From: Flammeovirgaceae bacterium UBA6059
GTDB lineage: Bacteria; Bacteroidota; Bacteroidia; Cytophagales; Cyclobacteriaceae
Reading direction: 5' to 3'
NCBI GenBank assembly: GCA_002435755.1
Contig: DIYH01000027.1
Location: forward strand, 181,283 to 245,282
Length of the DNA stretch: 64,000 bases
The notes under the pieces were generated by a model, which saw only the letters and a program-made list of their open reading frames with translations, had not been told where the DNA came from and ran no database searches. How positions within the stretch are numbered: the stretch's first letter is position 1; every line of letters starts with the position of its first letter. Position numbers and translations under genes: made by a program. Below are positions 16,895 to 26,341 of this stretch, piece by piece.

Positions 16895-18598
16895 CTATTC
16901 GGGTGTCTTCTCATCTGGCCAGTCCTTCTTAAAGTCTGTCCAGTAATCATTCAGAGTAGACTTCATCTCTTTTCTTAACAGTAGTATCCCTATCAGGTTA
17001 GGAATTGTCATCAACGCAATGGTGATTCCCGATAGGGTCCATATTATAGTAGTATCGGTAAAAGCCGCCAGGAAGAACCCAATCACATAAACAACTCTGA
17101 AGTAGACCACCGACCCACTGCCAAACATATAGGTCATCGCGCGATCACCGTAGTACGACCAGGAAATGGCTGTACTAAAGGCGAAAAGCAGCAGGCCAAT
17201 GGAAACAATATACTGTCCAAAGCCTCCAAAGAAGCTTCTGGTAAATGCTATGGTTGTCAATGGAGCACTATGTACCAGTGATTCTCCGACGAAGACTAAG
17301 GCATTAGAATCGTCCACCTTACCATCAAGTACGCTTACTGTACCGGAATACAAATTTCCTTCGCTATCAGATACTCGAATATTTTCGGCCAATGATCTGG
17401 CGTGAATAATACTCAAAGGGTTACCAATCACTCCATTGGTCACCTGAAGTTGTCCTGTAAAAGTTGGTGCTGGGGCTTTCCCATTGATATGCTCAAAAAG
17501 TGTAGACACATCTGATTGATCAGACTCAGAGTAGACTTTCGTCAATACTGTCATGTCCGTATTTTGGAAAACATTCTCATGCTTTTCGTTCCATACACCA
17601 GACGATAGCAAAACGAGTCCTGTTAGTGAGCAGATGATGATCGTATCAATAAATGGTTCTAGTATTGCTACCAGTCCCTCAGAGACTGGTTCATGTGCCT
17701 TAGCCGAAGCGTGTGCAATAGGAGCTGAACCCTGACCTGCTTCGTTAGAGAAAAGCCCCCGATTCACACCTCGGTTAAAAGCATAGGCGATCGTTGCTCC
17801 TAAAAAGCCCCCTGTGGCAGCACTACCGGAAAACATATCCGAAAAGATGGAAACAAAGCTTGGAACGATATTCTCAATGTTATAGAAGATGACCGCCAAC
17901 GCTCCTATAAAATAGATAAGTGCCATTCCGGGTACGAGCTTGGAGGTCACAGCTGCGATGCGCTTTATCCCTCCTATGATCACCAATCCCAGGCAAATGG
18001 CAAGGACTCCTCCGGATAACATTTTGTCGATTCCGAAGGTCGCAAACAACGAGTTGGCAATACTATTGACTTGAGGAAGACTACCTGTACCAAACGATGA
18101 TAGCACTGTGGCAAATGCAAAAAGGGCTGCCATCCATCTGAGGTCAAGCTTCTTTCCGAATAGCTCAAAATTGGCATTCTTCATGAAATACATAGGACCA
18201 CCTGCCATGGTGCCGTCACCGGTTTTCTCACGATACTTATGCGATAGTGTCACTTCTACAAACTTGGTTGTCATACCTAGTGCGGCTGTCACCAACATCC
18301 AAAATATGGCGGCTGGGCCTCCCAAGTGTATGGCCAGTGCTACACCGGCTATATTGCCAGTCCCGACTGTTCCCGATAGGGCAGTGGATAAGGCCTGGAA
18401 GTGCGAAGTATCACCCTCATCGCCTTCTTTGTCAAACTTGCCTTTGACCACTTTGACAGCAAAACCAAAATACCTTATCTGAGGAAACTTGAGATAGATA
18501 GTAAAGAATACACCAGTACCTAATAATAAATAGACAAACCAGTCAGATCCACCGATGTACCCATCAATGGTCGCTAATATCTCGTTGAGTTCCTGCAT
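16895..18598 (-). CDS. sodium:alanine/glycine symporter (AGCS family) with large loop insert
   Basis: A 567-residue polytopic inner-membrane carrier importing alanine or glycine with Na+. Family motifs seen: GTGNIAGVALAIHLGGPAAIFWM (start at about 80), GDGTMAGGPMYFM, NRGLFSNEAGQGSAPIAHA (about 279-297) and FAFSTAISWSYYGDR. The family is usually about 450-480 residues; the excess is an insert at about 336-445 between two membrane helices, which carries hydrophilic, beta-rich sequence. A -7 box is present at 18625-18632. Confidence 0.92.
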   Translation of the reverse strand: MQELNEILATIDGYIGGSDWFVYLLLGTGVFFTIYLKFPQIRYFGFAVKVVKGKFDKEGDEGDTSHFQALSTALSGTVGTGNIAGVALAIHLGGPAAIFWMLVTAALGMTTKFVEVTLSHKYREKTGDGTMAGGPMYFMKNANFELFGKKLDLRWMAALFAFATVLSSFGTGSLPQVNSIANSLFATFGIDKMLSGGVLAICLGLVIIGGIKRIAAVTSKLVPGMALIYFIGALAVIFYNIENIVPSFVSIFSDMFSGSAATGGFLGATIAYAFNRGVNRGLFSNEAGQGSAPIAHASAKAHEPVSEGLVAILEPFIDTIIICSLTGLVLLSSGVWNEKHENVFQNTDMTVLTKVYSESDQSDVSTLFEHINGKAPAPTFTGQLQVTNGVIGNPLSIIHARSLAENIRVSDSEGNLYSGTVSVLDGKVDDSNALVFVGESLVHSAPLTTIAFTRSFFGGFGQYIVSIGLLLFAFSTAISWSYYGDRAMTYMFGSGSVVYFRVVYVIGFFLAAFTDTTIIWTLSGITIALMTIPNLIGILLLRKEMKSTLNDYWTDFKKDWPDEKTPE

Positions 18599-18624
18599 AG
18601 TGTAGTTACGGTTTTAGAAGCCAA

Positions 18625-18632
18625 CAAAAATA
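18625..18632 (-). promoter_or_regulatory. -7 promoter box for the AGCS symporter gene
   Basis: Minus strand TATTTTTG, matching TAnnTTTG, ending 26 bases before the start codon. The -33 element is not recognisable at consensus spacing. Confidence 0.38.
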
Positions 18633-18793
18633 TACATTCTGACCACAATCGATAATCTATTTAGGTTGGGAGGTAGTAGTTCCAGTCAAATCACTAAAAC
18701 TGCTCCCTTCAAAAAAAAATCGGCGATTTAACTACTCCATAAAGGGTGATTTTCGTTCTTAACTCGTAGGAATCATTCTGAACTACATTTCTT

Positions 18794-19804
18794 TTGAATA
18801 TGATGAAAAAGCTGGCACTGACATTATACACTTTGCTCCTACTACTCACCGGATGTATGAGCAGTTATGTCAATACAGCCAATCGAAGATTGATTGATAT
18901 ACCAACTGTAGCGCACGATCGAACGGTCGATATCTATCTCCAATCTGAAATGCCCGAGAAAGATTATATCAAGATTGAAATCCTTGAAAATAAGGCCCTT
19001 GAATCAGAATCAACGTCGGAATTGATTTACGGTCTGGGGCAGGAAGCATCGCTCAGAGGCTATGATGGACTCATCCTATTGGGAGAGCAGCTCTCGACGA
19101 TCGTTGAAGACGATGAGAGTTTCTTAGAAACAGTGACGGAACTGGTCTCCGGCGAAGAAATACCCGATAACTTTTACAGTACCACGTTTAAGCATATCAC
19201 TGCAGTAGGTATCATTTATAAAGACAACCTGAGCTACCTGGATAAAGTACCGAAAGCCGAGCAACTGCTAGACCCCTACGGTAATTTATTGGCTACTATT
19301 GACATTGACTACAGGGGACAACCACAGTTAGCACCAGCCTCAGTGAGCAGAAATACGCGTTTGTACCTGACTAATTTCTATCATTATACCACCACTCATT
19401 TGCTTGATGAGGAGTCAGATCACTGGAAGTATCAGCAAGAAGGTCAGTTCGTTTCTAAACGCTCCTACGTGAAGGAAAATACCCGTAATAAAGTCTGCGC
19501 ATTCCGATATGACAAAGAGCGTCGTGTGAGCCAGGTAACCATTAAAAACACCTATCCACAACGGTTCACTGAAGTCGTTGATTTTATTTATGATGGGGCT
19601 GGCAGACTTGTTGAGCAGCGTATTGTCTCAAACTATCGTACCCGAATCATAGACTATCACTATGTAAATGATCGACTGCTTTCAAAGCAGATTTGGGAAC
19701 TAAAGGATAATGAGAAGAAGCTACAGTATCAAACCAATGTGATACACTATGATAACAAGGATATCGATTCATTGATGCAAATGGTCAGTGCTACCAGGCA
19801 CTAG
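18794..19804 (+). CDS. lipoprotein of unknown function with YD-like C-terminal region
   Basis: A 336-residue predicted lipoprotein: basic N-terminus, hydrophobic core and lipobox LLTGC at about 18-22. The middle (about 30-160) has no recognised domain. The C-terminal third has tyrosine-aspartate-rich strands such as FRYDKERRVSQV, FIYDGAGRLVEQR and YHYVNDRLLSKQ, resembling single YD/RHS-type repeats. It is divergent from the AGCS gene, and its stop overlaps the hutG stop by four bases. Function unknown. Confidence 0.7.
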   Translation: MNMMKKLALTLYTLLLLLTGCMSSYVNTANRRLIDIPTVAHDRTVDIYLQSEMPEKDYIKIEILENKALESESTSELIYGLGQEASLRGYDGLILLGEQLSTIVEDDESFLETVTELVSGEEIPDNFYSTTFKHITAVGIIYKDNLSYLDKVPKAEQLLDPYGNLLATIDIDYRGQPQLAPASVSRNTRLYLTNFYHYTTTHLLDEESDHWKYQQEGQFVSKRSYVKENTRNKVCAFRYDKERRVSQVTIKNTYPQRFTEVVDFIYDGAGRLVEQRIVSNYRTRIIDYHYVNDRLLSKQIWELKDNEKKLQYQTNVIHYDNKDIDSLMQMVSATRH

Positions 19805-20784
19805 TCCTTCTGTAACTCTTTGACCACAACTCCTATCAGGTACGCCACAAGTTTAGAGGTTCGGTCATCGATATCAAGCTCCGGGTTCGTCTCTGCAAAG
19901 TCAATGCTAAGCACTTTTTTGCTTTGTATTACATATTTGATAAGCTGAAGAGTCTTATCCAGGCGGACGCCATAAGGAGCGGGCGCACTTACTCCCGGCG
20001 CTTCACTAGCATTGAAAGCATCCATATCGATAGTTAGATAAATTGTTTCACAACAAGCAATAAATGCATCAATACAAGTTTGGGTGAATTCGATACTCGA
20101 TTCATTTAATACTTCAGCTGTTACATATTGAACTTTAAGACGATCTGCAGTATCAAAAAGCGCACGAGTATTAGCAGTTTCGTTAATACCTAACACCAGG
20201 TACTTCAGGGACTTATTCTCCTTTTCCAGTAGTTCAGATATCTGCAAAAACGGCGTGCCGGAACTCCCAAGACCATCATACCTCCTCAGGTCAAAATGGG
20301 CATCCACATTGATTACACCAATCTTTTCACCTTGGGGTTTGGCATATTCATGAATACCCAAAAAATGTCCAAAAGCAACTTCATGTCCACCCCCCAAAAC
20401 GATAGGTTGATAGCCATTCTCAAGAAGCCGCTGCACTTTACCTGCTAGCATGTCCTGGGCAGCTTCCATGTTTTGTCCCTGACAAATTACATCTCCTGCA
20501 TCAAAGACTGCTAAACAATCCGCGTCAAAATGAACAGCGAGGTTGGACAAGTATTTCCTTATTGCTGATGGCCCTTTTCGTGCACCTACCCTACCGGAAT
20601 TGCGCCTTACGCCTTCATCACAGCAAAACCCAAGGATAGCCACATTGTTAACCAAACCATTTTCAGGTATTATCTCTTGACTAAGATCTAGAAATCGGAT
20701 GATGTGGTGCCATCTGTGACCTGCGGCCCCATCCAGCACATCTGTTCTGCCTTGCCAATGTTCTTTGCCTGGAGGTTGATACAT
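19801..20784 (-). CDS. hutG: formimidoylglutamase (arginase-family ureohydrolase)
   Basis: Hydrolyses N-formimidoyl-L-glutamate to glutamate and formamide, the last step of histidine breakdown. The 327-residue protein shows the binuclear manganese motifs of the arginase/agmatinase family: GGGHEVAFGH, NVDAHFDLR and TIDMDAFNASEAPGVSAP. It starts two bases after hutI and is the distal gene of the hutHUIG cluster, which fixes its substrate more firmly than sequence alone. Its end overlaps the convergent lipoprotein by CTAG. Confidence 0.92.
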   Translation of the reverse strand: MYQPPGKEHWQGRTDVLDGAAGHRWHHIIRFLDLSQEIIPENGLVNNVAILGFCCDEGVRRNSGRVGARKGPSAIRKYLSNLAVHFDADCLAVFDAGDVICQGQNMEAAQDMLAGKVQRLLENGYQPIVLGGGHEVAFGHFLGIHEYAKPQGEKIGVINVDAHFDLRRYDGLGSSGTPFLQISELLEKENKSLKYLVLGINETANTRALFDTADRLKVQYVTAEVLNESSIEFTQTCIDAFIACCETIYLTIDMDAFNASEAPGVSAPAPYGVRLDKTLQLIKYVIQSKKVLSIDFAETNPELDIDDRTSKLVAYLIGVVVKELQKD

Positions 20785-20786
20785 AG

Positions 20787-22058
20787 CTAAAGAGCGACAC
20801 TTCCGTCTTTCCAGACAAGTTTCGGCTTGAGCTTTCCTTGATGATAGAGTATCTCACGATAGTCTGCGGTACTAAAGGCAATCATATCGGCTCTCTTGCC
20901 TGGGGCCAATACGCCTCTGTCCGTGAGTCCTAGTGCTTTAGCAGCTCTAAATGTTAGTCCCGCAAATGTCTCTGCAGAACTCAACTTTTCATAAGCACTA
21001 AGCAATGCCGCCTGGGTGAGTAAATCTCCCATGGGAGCAGAACCCGGATTCCAATCCGTCGCAATAGCCACACAGCACCCAGCATCCAAAAGCTTCCTGG
21101 CCGGTGCATAGTTCATACCGAGACCAATCGATGCACCTGGCAAAACTGTAGCCACGACCGGAGAATTCGCTAGTCGTTTGATATCCTCATCACTGGACGA
21201 CTCCAGGTGGTCCGCACTTGCCGCCATATATTTTATCGCAAGCTCACTACCACCACTGGTAAACTGATCAGCATGTACGGTCACTTCAAATCCAGCTTGC
21301 CGGGCTTTAGATAAGTATTGGTCGGCTACCGCAAATGAGAAGGCTTCAGGCTCTACAAAGACATCAATCCGATTGGTCAACCCTTCTTTGGTCAGGGCAG
21401 GAAACAACTCGTTTGAAATGACCTTGAGGTATTCGGAGGGGTCGTCAAAATCCGGACCTAACACATGAGCTGCAAGGCAAGTAGCGACCAGGTCAATACG
21501 ATGATCATCATTCACCTTCTTTATGACGCGTAGCTGCTTCAACTCCTGATCCACACTGAGACCATATCCACTTTTCACTTCACAGGTGGTTACCCCATAG
21601 CGCAATTGGGCATCAAGGCGCTCTTTTAAGAATGTTAACAACTCATCTTCAGTCGCTTCATTGGTCTTGCGTACCGTGTCATAGATTCCTCCCCCATGTT
21701 TTAGTATTTCCTGGTAAGACTTACATGATATGCGAGCAGCATAATCATGAGCTCGAGATCCGGCGAAGCAGAGGTGCGTATGGCTATCCACAAAAGCAGG
21801 CATCAGTACGTAGTGATTACCTAACTCCTTGACCTTAGCAGCTTTTTCCTTAAGTGCTACAAACTCTCCAATCTCTTTGATGGTACCATTCTCGACAATC
21901 ACCCCTCCTTTGCTCTGTATTTGAAGCTGATCATCGGACAAAGGCCCTTTTAATGGTAGTCCGTCTAGTGTGACAATTTGTTCAAAAGGACCGTATAGTG
22001 TACCCGATAGCTGTGTTTTTAGATTTTTCACAGCCTCTAAAATATAAATATCCACCAA
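20787..22058 (-). CDS. hutI: imidazolonepropionase
   Basis: Opens the ring of 4-imidazolone-5-propionate to give formimidoylglutamate. A 423-residue amidohydrolase with the N-terminal metal motif DSHTHLCFAG, the KSGYGLS segment, HADQFTSGG with its metal His, and the C-terminal ATDWNPGSAP motif with its metal Asp. It lies third in the leftward hut cluster, 25 bases after hutU and two before hutG. Confidence 0.96.
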   Translation of the reverse strand: MVDIYILEAVKNLKTQLSGTLYGPFEQIVTLDGLPLKGPLSDDQLQIQSKGGVIVENGTIKEIGEFVALKEKAAKVKELGNHYVLMPAFVDSHTHLCFAGSRAHDYAARISCKSYQEILKHGGGIYDTVRKTNEATEDELLTFLKERLDAQLRYGVTTCEVKSGYGLSVDQELKQLRVIKKVNDDHRIDLVATCLAAHVLGPDFDDPSEYLKVISNELFPALTKEGLTNRIDVFVEPEAFSFAVADQYLSKARQAGFEVTVHADQFTSGGSELAIKYMAASADHLESSSDEDIKRLANSPVVATVLPGASIGLGMNYAPARKLLDAGCCVAIATDWNPGSAPMGDLLTQAALLSAYEKLSSAETFAGLTFRAAKALGLTDRGVLAPGKRADMIAFSTADYREILYHQGKLKPKLVWKDGSVAL

Positions 22059-22083
22059 CCTCCAACCTGATTATTATCAGATT

Positions 22084-23754
22084 TCAGAGTGCTAATCCAA
22101 ATTTTTCAGCATAGTCGGTGGCCTTATCATATCCTGCATCATGATGTCTCATCACACCGAGTGCCGGGTCATTATGCAGTACCCGTTTGATATTATCGTC
22201 TGCGCGATCAGTACCATCAGCTAAGATCACCATCCCCGCATGCTGCGAGTAGCCCATACCAACCCCACCACCATGATGAAAGGACACCCAGGTAGCTCCT
22301 CCCGCAGTGTTAGACATCAGGTTGAGCAAAGGCCAGTCGGATACAGCGTCGGAACCATCTTTCATACCTTCTGTCTCTCTATTTGGTGAGGCTACTGACC
22401 CACAATCCAGGTGATCACGTCCTATTACGATAGGTGCCTTTACCTTACCACTTCGTACCAGGTCATTGAAGATCAATCCTGCTTTCTCTCTTTCACCCAT
22501 TCCAAGCCAGCAGATGCGGCAAGGTATTCCTTGAAAGGCTACCTTCTTTTTAGCCTCCTGAAGCCAGTTGATCATATGATGATTTTCAGGGAATGCATCA
22601 ATCAACGCCTGATCTGTTACATAAATATCCTCAGGGTCTCCAGACAGTGCTGCCCATCGAAACGGACCCTTACCTTCACAGAAAAGTGGTCGGATATATT
22701 CGGGTACAAAACCGTTAAAGTCAAACGCATGATCACAACCCCCTTGTTTTGCAAACTCTCTCAAGTTGTTGCCATAGTCAAAAGTCTTAGCACCACGTCG
22801 CTGCAATTCAAGCATCAAGTCAACATGCCTGGCCATACTCTCCAAAGAAAGTTTCTGGTATTCTTCGGCACTCTCATTACGCAGCGCATTGGCTTCTGGC
22901 ATAGACAGTTGATGAGGAATGTAACCATACACCGGGTCATGCGCAGAGGTCTGGTCTGTGAGTACATCAGGGATGATATCATCTGCCAATAGCTTCTCCA
23001 GCATATCACCTGCATCACTTACAAGACCCACAGAAAGGTTCTCTCCTTTTGATTTGGCCTCCAATACCCAATCACGAGCCTCCTCGTAACTGTAGGACAT
23101 CTTGTCGATATATCTGGTTTTGAGCCTTTTCTCTATACGTGATGGATCGATATCCGCTCCTAAGAATGTAGCCCCGGCCATAGTTGCGGCGAGTGGTTGA
23201 GCACCCCCCATACCTCCCAATCCGGCAGTTACGAGTAGCTTCCCTTTGAGACTACCGCCAAAATGCTTTTGAGCACAAGCCACAAAAGTCTCGTAAGTAC
23301 CCTGCAATATTCCCTGGGAGCCGATGTATATCCAGCTACCAGCTGTCATCTGACCGTACATCATCAGCCCATTGTCTTTGAGCTGTTGAAAATGCTCCCA
23401 ATCAGCCCACGCCGGCACGAGATTGGAATTTGCGATCAGTACTCTTGGTGCCTGTTCATGCGTCCGGACCACTCCTACAGGCTTTCCTGACTGCACGAGC
23501 AGGCTTTCGTCATTTTCAAGTCTCAGTAATATCTCGATGATCTTCTGCAGTGATGCTACATTTCGGGCAGCCTGCCCTGTTCCTCCATAGACAATCAAAC
23601 CTGAGGGGTCTTCCGCCACCTCTTCATCCAGATTGTTGAGCAGCATCCTCAATGGTGCCTCAGTCTGCCAGCTTTTGGCATTGAGTTGATTACCGGTAGG
23701 TGCTGTATAATGCGGGTGGCTGGCGTATGTTTTAATGAAGTCTGTATAATTCAT
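22084..23754 (-). CDS. hutU: urocanate hydratase
   Basis: Converts urocanate to imidazolonepropionate using a tightly bound NAD+. A 556-residue protein with the NAD-binding GLGGMGGAQPLAATMAG, the YIGSQGILQGTYETF block and the RICWLGMGER segment with the conserved cysteine. I chose the Met at 23754 because residues before it in the longer frame are hutH coding sequence read out of frame. The start lies 23 bases inside hutH, so translational coupling is likely. Confidence 0.97.
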   Translation of the reverse strand: MNYTDFIKTYASHPHYTAPTGNQLNAKSWQTEAPLRMLLNNLDEEVAEDPSGLIVYGGTGQAARNVASLQKIIEILLRLENDESLLVQSGKPVGVVRTHEQAPRVLIANSNLVPAWADWEHFQQLKDNGLMMYGQMTAGSWIYIGSQGILQGTYETFVACAQKHFGGSLKGKLLVTAGLGGMGGAQPLAATMAGATFLGADIDPSRIEKRLKTRYIDKMSYSYEEARDWVLEAKSKGENLSVGLVSDAGDMLEKLLADDIIPDVLTDQTSAHDPVYGYIPHQLSMPEANALRNESAEEYQKLSLESMARHVDLMLELQRRGAKTFDYGNNLREFAKQGGCDHAFDFNGFVPEYIRPLFCEGKGPFRWAALSGDPEDIYVTDQALIDAFPENHHMINWLQEAKKKVAFQGIPCRICWLGMGEREKAGLIFNDLVRSGKVKAPIVIGRDHLDCGSVASPNRETEGMKDGSDAVSDWPLLNLMSNTAGGATWVSFHHGGGVGMGYSQHAGMVILADGTDRADDNIKRVLHNDPALGVMRHHDAGYDKATDYAEKFGLAL

Positions 23755-25297
23755 AATGTGGTCCTTTGAAGTCAATGTTTTCTTTTTTGGCAGTAGCATC
23801 CGCACAGGTCACTAATCTCCCTTTTTTTATCAGTTCGGCGGCTTTGGTAATATCATGTGCAAACACCCTGTCCTCCTCAGCATGATCGATAGCTTCGCGC
23901 ACAAGTTCGTGACAAGCATCAAGGATAGGGCCTGATTTCATTGGTTTACGATAGTCAAACGCCTGGGCAGCTGAGACTAACTCTACCGCCAATATGTTTT
24001 CCAGATTGTCAAGCACCTGGTTGAGTTTACGGCCACTGATCGACCCCATACTCACATGGTCTTCCTGCCCGAGTGACGTAGGTATGGAATCGGCACTCGC
24101 CGGAAAACAAAGCGATTTGTTTTCACTCACCAATGCTGCCGAGGTGTATTGGGGTATCATGAAGCCGGAGTTAATGCCCGTATGGGTCATGAGTAATCGC
24201 GGCAGGCCCGCGTTACCCTCTATTAGCAGATAACTCCGTCTATCAGAGATATTGCCAAGCTCAGCTGCTGCCAGAGTCGCATAGTCAAGTGGCAATGCTA
24301 ATAGCTGACCATGAAAGTTTCCACCACTGATTGTCTTCTCAGTGCTTAATATGACCGGATTGTCAGTAACTGCATTGAGTTCCGTTTCAAGCATCTCCAC
24401 TAGATGCAACCATGCATGGCGAGAAGCTCCGTGTACCTGCGGCATACAGCGTATGGAGTATGGGTCTTGTACTCTACCACAGTCTTCATGTGAGGCCACC
24501 ATTTCGGAGTGCTCTAAGAGTTTCTTCAATCGATGAGCTACGTGTTGTGCTCCTGAGAATGGTCTTAAGCTATGTAGATCAGGATCGAAAGGAGCTTCTG
24601 AGCCTAGTATCCCTTCCAAACTCATTGCCCCAATGATATCAGCTGCTTCTAGTAAGTTGTGCATTCGGCTGACTCCCATCGACGCATACGCTACGATAAA
24701 CTGCGTACCATTGATAAGGGCGAGCCCTTCTTTGGCTTCTAACTTTAGAGGTTTAAGGCCTTCCTTCTGACATATCTCTGCAGTATCTACATAGTCCTGA
24801 CCATTATTGAGTTTTCCCAAACCGATCAATGGCAAAAACAGATGAGCTAGTGGTGCCAAATCACCGGATGCCCCAACCGAACCCTGGATAGGTACAAATG
24901 GAGTATAATCATGATCAAACAGCCAAAGAATACGCTCAAGGACCTCTAGTGAAATACCTGAATATCCCTGACACAAAGCGTGCAGCTTTGTGATCATCAT
25001 AGCTCTTGCCACCTCAACAGGCACGGCCTCTCCCACACCCACGCTGTGGCTTCTAAGTATGTTTTCCTGCAGTAGCTGAGTGTCTGAGGGTGAGATAATG
25101 GTCGTGCACAATGGGCCGAATCCTGTATTGATGCCATAAACTACTTTCTCAGCATTAACGATTTCGTCTACTTGAGACTTGCTCTTTTGAACCTTACTGA
25201 CTGCAGCCTCATCGATCACTAAAGGCATATCCTTATTCAGTATCCTATTGAGTTGTCCAACAGTCAACCGATCTATTCCAAGCTTGAAGACAGTCAT
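23732..25297 (-). CDS. hutH: histidine ammonia-lyase
   Basis: Removes ammonia from histidine to give urocanate, the entry step of the pathway. The 521-residue protein carries the Ala143-Ser144-Gly145 triad in GSVGASGDLAPLAH that cyclises to the MIO electrophile, with YGINTGFGPL near residue 54 and the QEDHVSMG block downstream. It is the first gene of the hut cluster, so control of its promoter controls the whole pathway. The divergent LysR gene 156 bases away is the probable regulator. Confidence 0.97.
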   Translation of the reverse strand: MTVFKLGIDRLTVGQLNRILNKDMPLVIDEAAVSKVQKSKSQVDEIVNAEKVVYGINTGFGPLCTTIISPSDTQLLQENILRSHSVGVGEAVPVEVARAMMITKLHALCQGYSGISLEVLERILWLFDHDYTPFVPIQGSVGASGDLAPLAHLFLPLIGLGKLNNGQDYVDTAEICQKEGLKPLKLEAKEGLALINGTQFIVAYASMGVSRMHNLLEAADIIGAMSLEGILGSEAPFDPDLHSLRPFSGAQHVAHRLKKLLEHSEMVASHEDCGRVQDPYSIRCMPQVHGASRHAWLHLVEMLETELNAVTDNPVILSTEKTISGGNFHGQLLALPLDYATLAAAELGNISDRRSYLLIEGNAGLPRLLMTHTGINSGFMIPQYTSAALVSENKSLCFPASADSIPTSLGQEDHVSMGSISGRKLNQVLDNLENILAVELVSAAQAFDYRKPMKSGPILDACHELVREAIDHAEEDRVFAHDITKAAELIKKGRLVTCADATAKKENIDFKGPHYELYRLH

Positions 25298-25403
25298 ATC
25301 ATTATGGGTTTAGATAAAATCTCAGAGATTGTGATGCTACCAATTGCATTGTAGTCATTACCCTCCAAAAGGGAGTTATCGCTCACTATTGACTCCTCAT
25401 ATT

Positions 25404-25411
25404 CAAAATTA
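25404..25411 (-). promoter_or_regulatory. possible -7 promoter box for hutH
   Basis: Minus strand TAATTTTG, matching TAnnTTTG, 106 bases before the hutH start. The long leader and weak -33 position (TTAT) make it tentative; activation by the divergent LysR protein would be compatible with a weak -33. Confidence 0.35.
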
Positions 25412-25438
25412 GTAAGTAGCTTTAATAACTATAAATAC

Positions 25439-25458
25439 CAATTCTATCATCAATTGAT
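25439..25458. promoter_or_regulatory. inverted repeats between lysR and hutH, possible LysR operator
   Basis: CAATT-N8-AATTG at 25439-25456 overlaps the perfect palindrome ATCAATTGAT at 25449-25458, which covers the TTG start of the LysR gene. Such an inverted repeat in a divergent LysR spacer suits autoregulation and control of hutH, but no binding site is proven. Confidence 0.35.
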
Positions 25459-26341
25459 ACTCACGGGTAATCAAATAGAGCTACGACATCTCAGGTACTT
25501 CATTGCGGTAGCTGAGGAGCTACATTTCAGAAAAGCTGCTGATCGACTTTTCATTTCTCAGCCTGGACTAAGTCGCCAAATCACGCAGTTGGAAGATATG
25601 CTTGGGGTCACTCTTTTTCAACGAACTAAGCGATCAGTAAAGCTAACTCCAGCCGGAGAATTCCTTAAGGATGAGGCTCGATCGATGATCAACCGGCTCA
25701 ATGTGACTTTTGATCGGCTTAAAACCATTGAACGCGGTGAAGAAGGAGAAGTGAGAATAGGTTTTGTTGGGTCGGCAATGCAAAAAGTAATTCCCAATAG
25801 TTTGCTATCGCTTAATCAGCTAAACCCTGATATCCATACCAGCCTCAATGAAATGACCAATTGGGACCAGGTGGATGCCATCGCGCATGACAAACTGGAT
25901 ATTGGGTTTGTGCGACTAAATCATGCCCCTGAAGGATTTGAAATACGCACGGTCTATGAAGATACTTTTTCGCTTGTGCTACCAGCAGATCATCACTTGG
26001 ATCAACGCAACTTCAAAAACCTCTCACAGCTTAAAGATGAAGTTTTCATTCTGTTTTCAAGTGACTACAGTTACGGCTATTATGAGCAAATCATTAGCCT
26101 ATTCGAAGAGAGTGGTTTCTCACCCAGGGTATCACACCGCTCTGTCCATGCCAATACAATTTTCAGGTTGGTAGAAAACAAGTTGGGCATCAGTATTGTC
26201 CCGACCACCTTACAAGATGGCTTCTCGCTTAAGGTGAAATTTATCGAACTGACATCTATGAAAAGAAGGGCCCAACTCTCAGCTATCTGGAAGAGCAACA
26301 ACCCAAATCCTGCGCTGAAGCGCTATTTAGAAGTCCTTTGA
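25454..26341 (+). CDS. LysR family transcriptional regulator, probable hut regulator
   Basis: A 295-residue LysR protein: N-terminal winged helix-turn-helix (about 8-67; LRHLRYFIAVAEELHFRKAADRL and SQPGLSRQITQLEDMLG) and a C-terminal periplasmic-binding-like effector domain. No ATG or GTG precedes the HTH in frame, so the TTG at 25454 is the likely start. It is divergent from hutH, which suggests that it senses histidine or urocanate and controls the hut genes. Its 3' end overlaps the convergent TPR gene by 15 bases. Confidence 0.88.
   Translation: MILTGNQIELRHLRYFIAVAEELHFRKAADRLFISQPGLSRQITQLEDMLGVTLFQRTKRSVKLTPAGEFLKDEARSMINRLNVTFDRLKTIERGEEGEVRIGFVGSAMQKVIPNSLLSLNQLNPDIHTSLNEMTNWDQVDAIAHDKLDIGFVRLNHAPEGFEIRTVYEDTFSLVLPADHHLDQRNFKNLSQLKDEVFILFSSDYSYGYYEQIISLFEESGFSPRVSHRSVHANTIFRLVENKLGISIVPTTLQDGFSLKVKFIELTSMKRRAQLSAIWKSNNPNPALKRYLEVL

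Noticed and set aside
22411..22992. 193-residue frame antisense to hutU
   Set aside because: It lies wholly inside a well-conserved gene and its composition is not protein-like.
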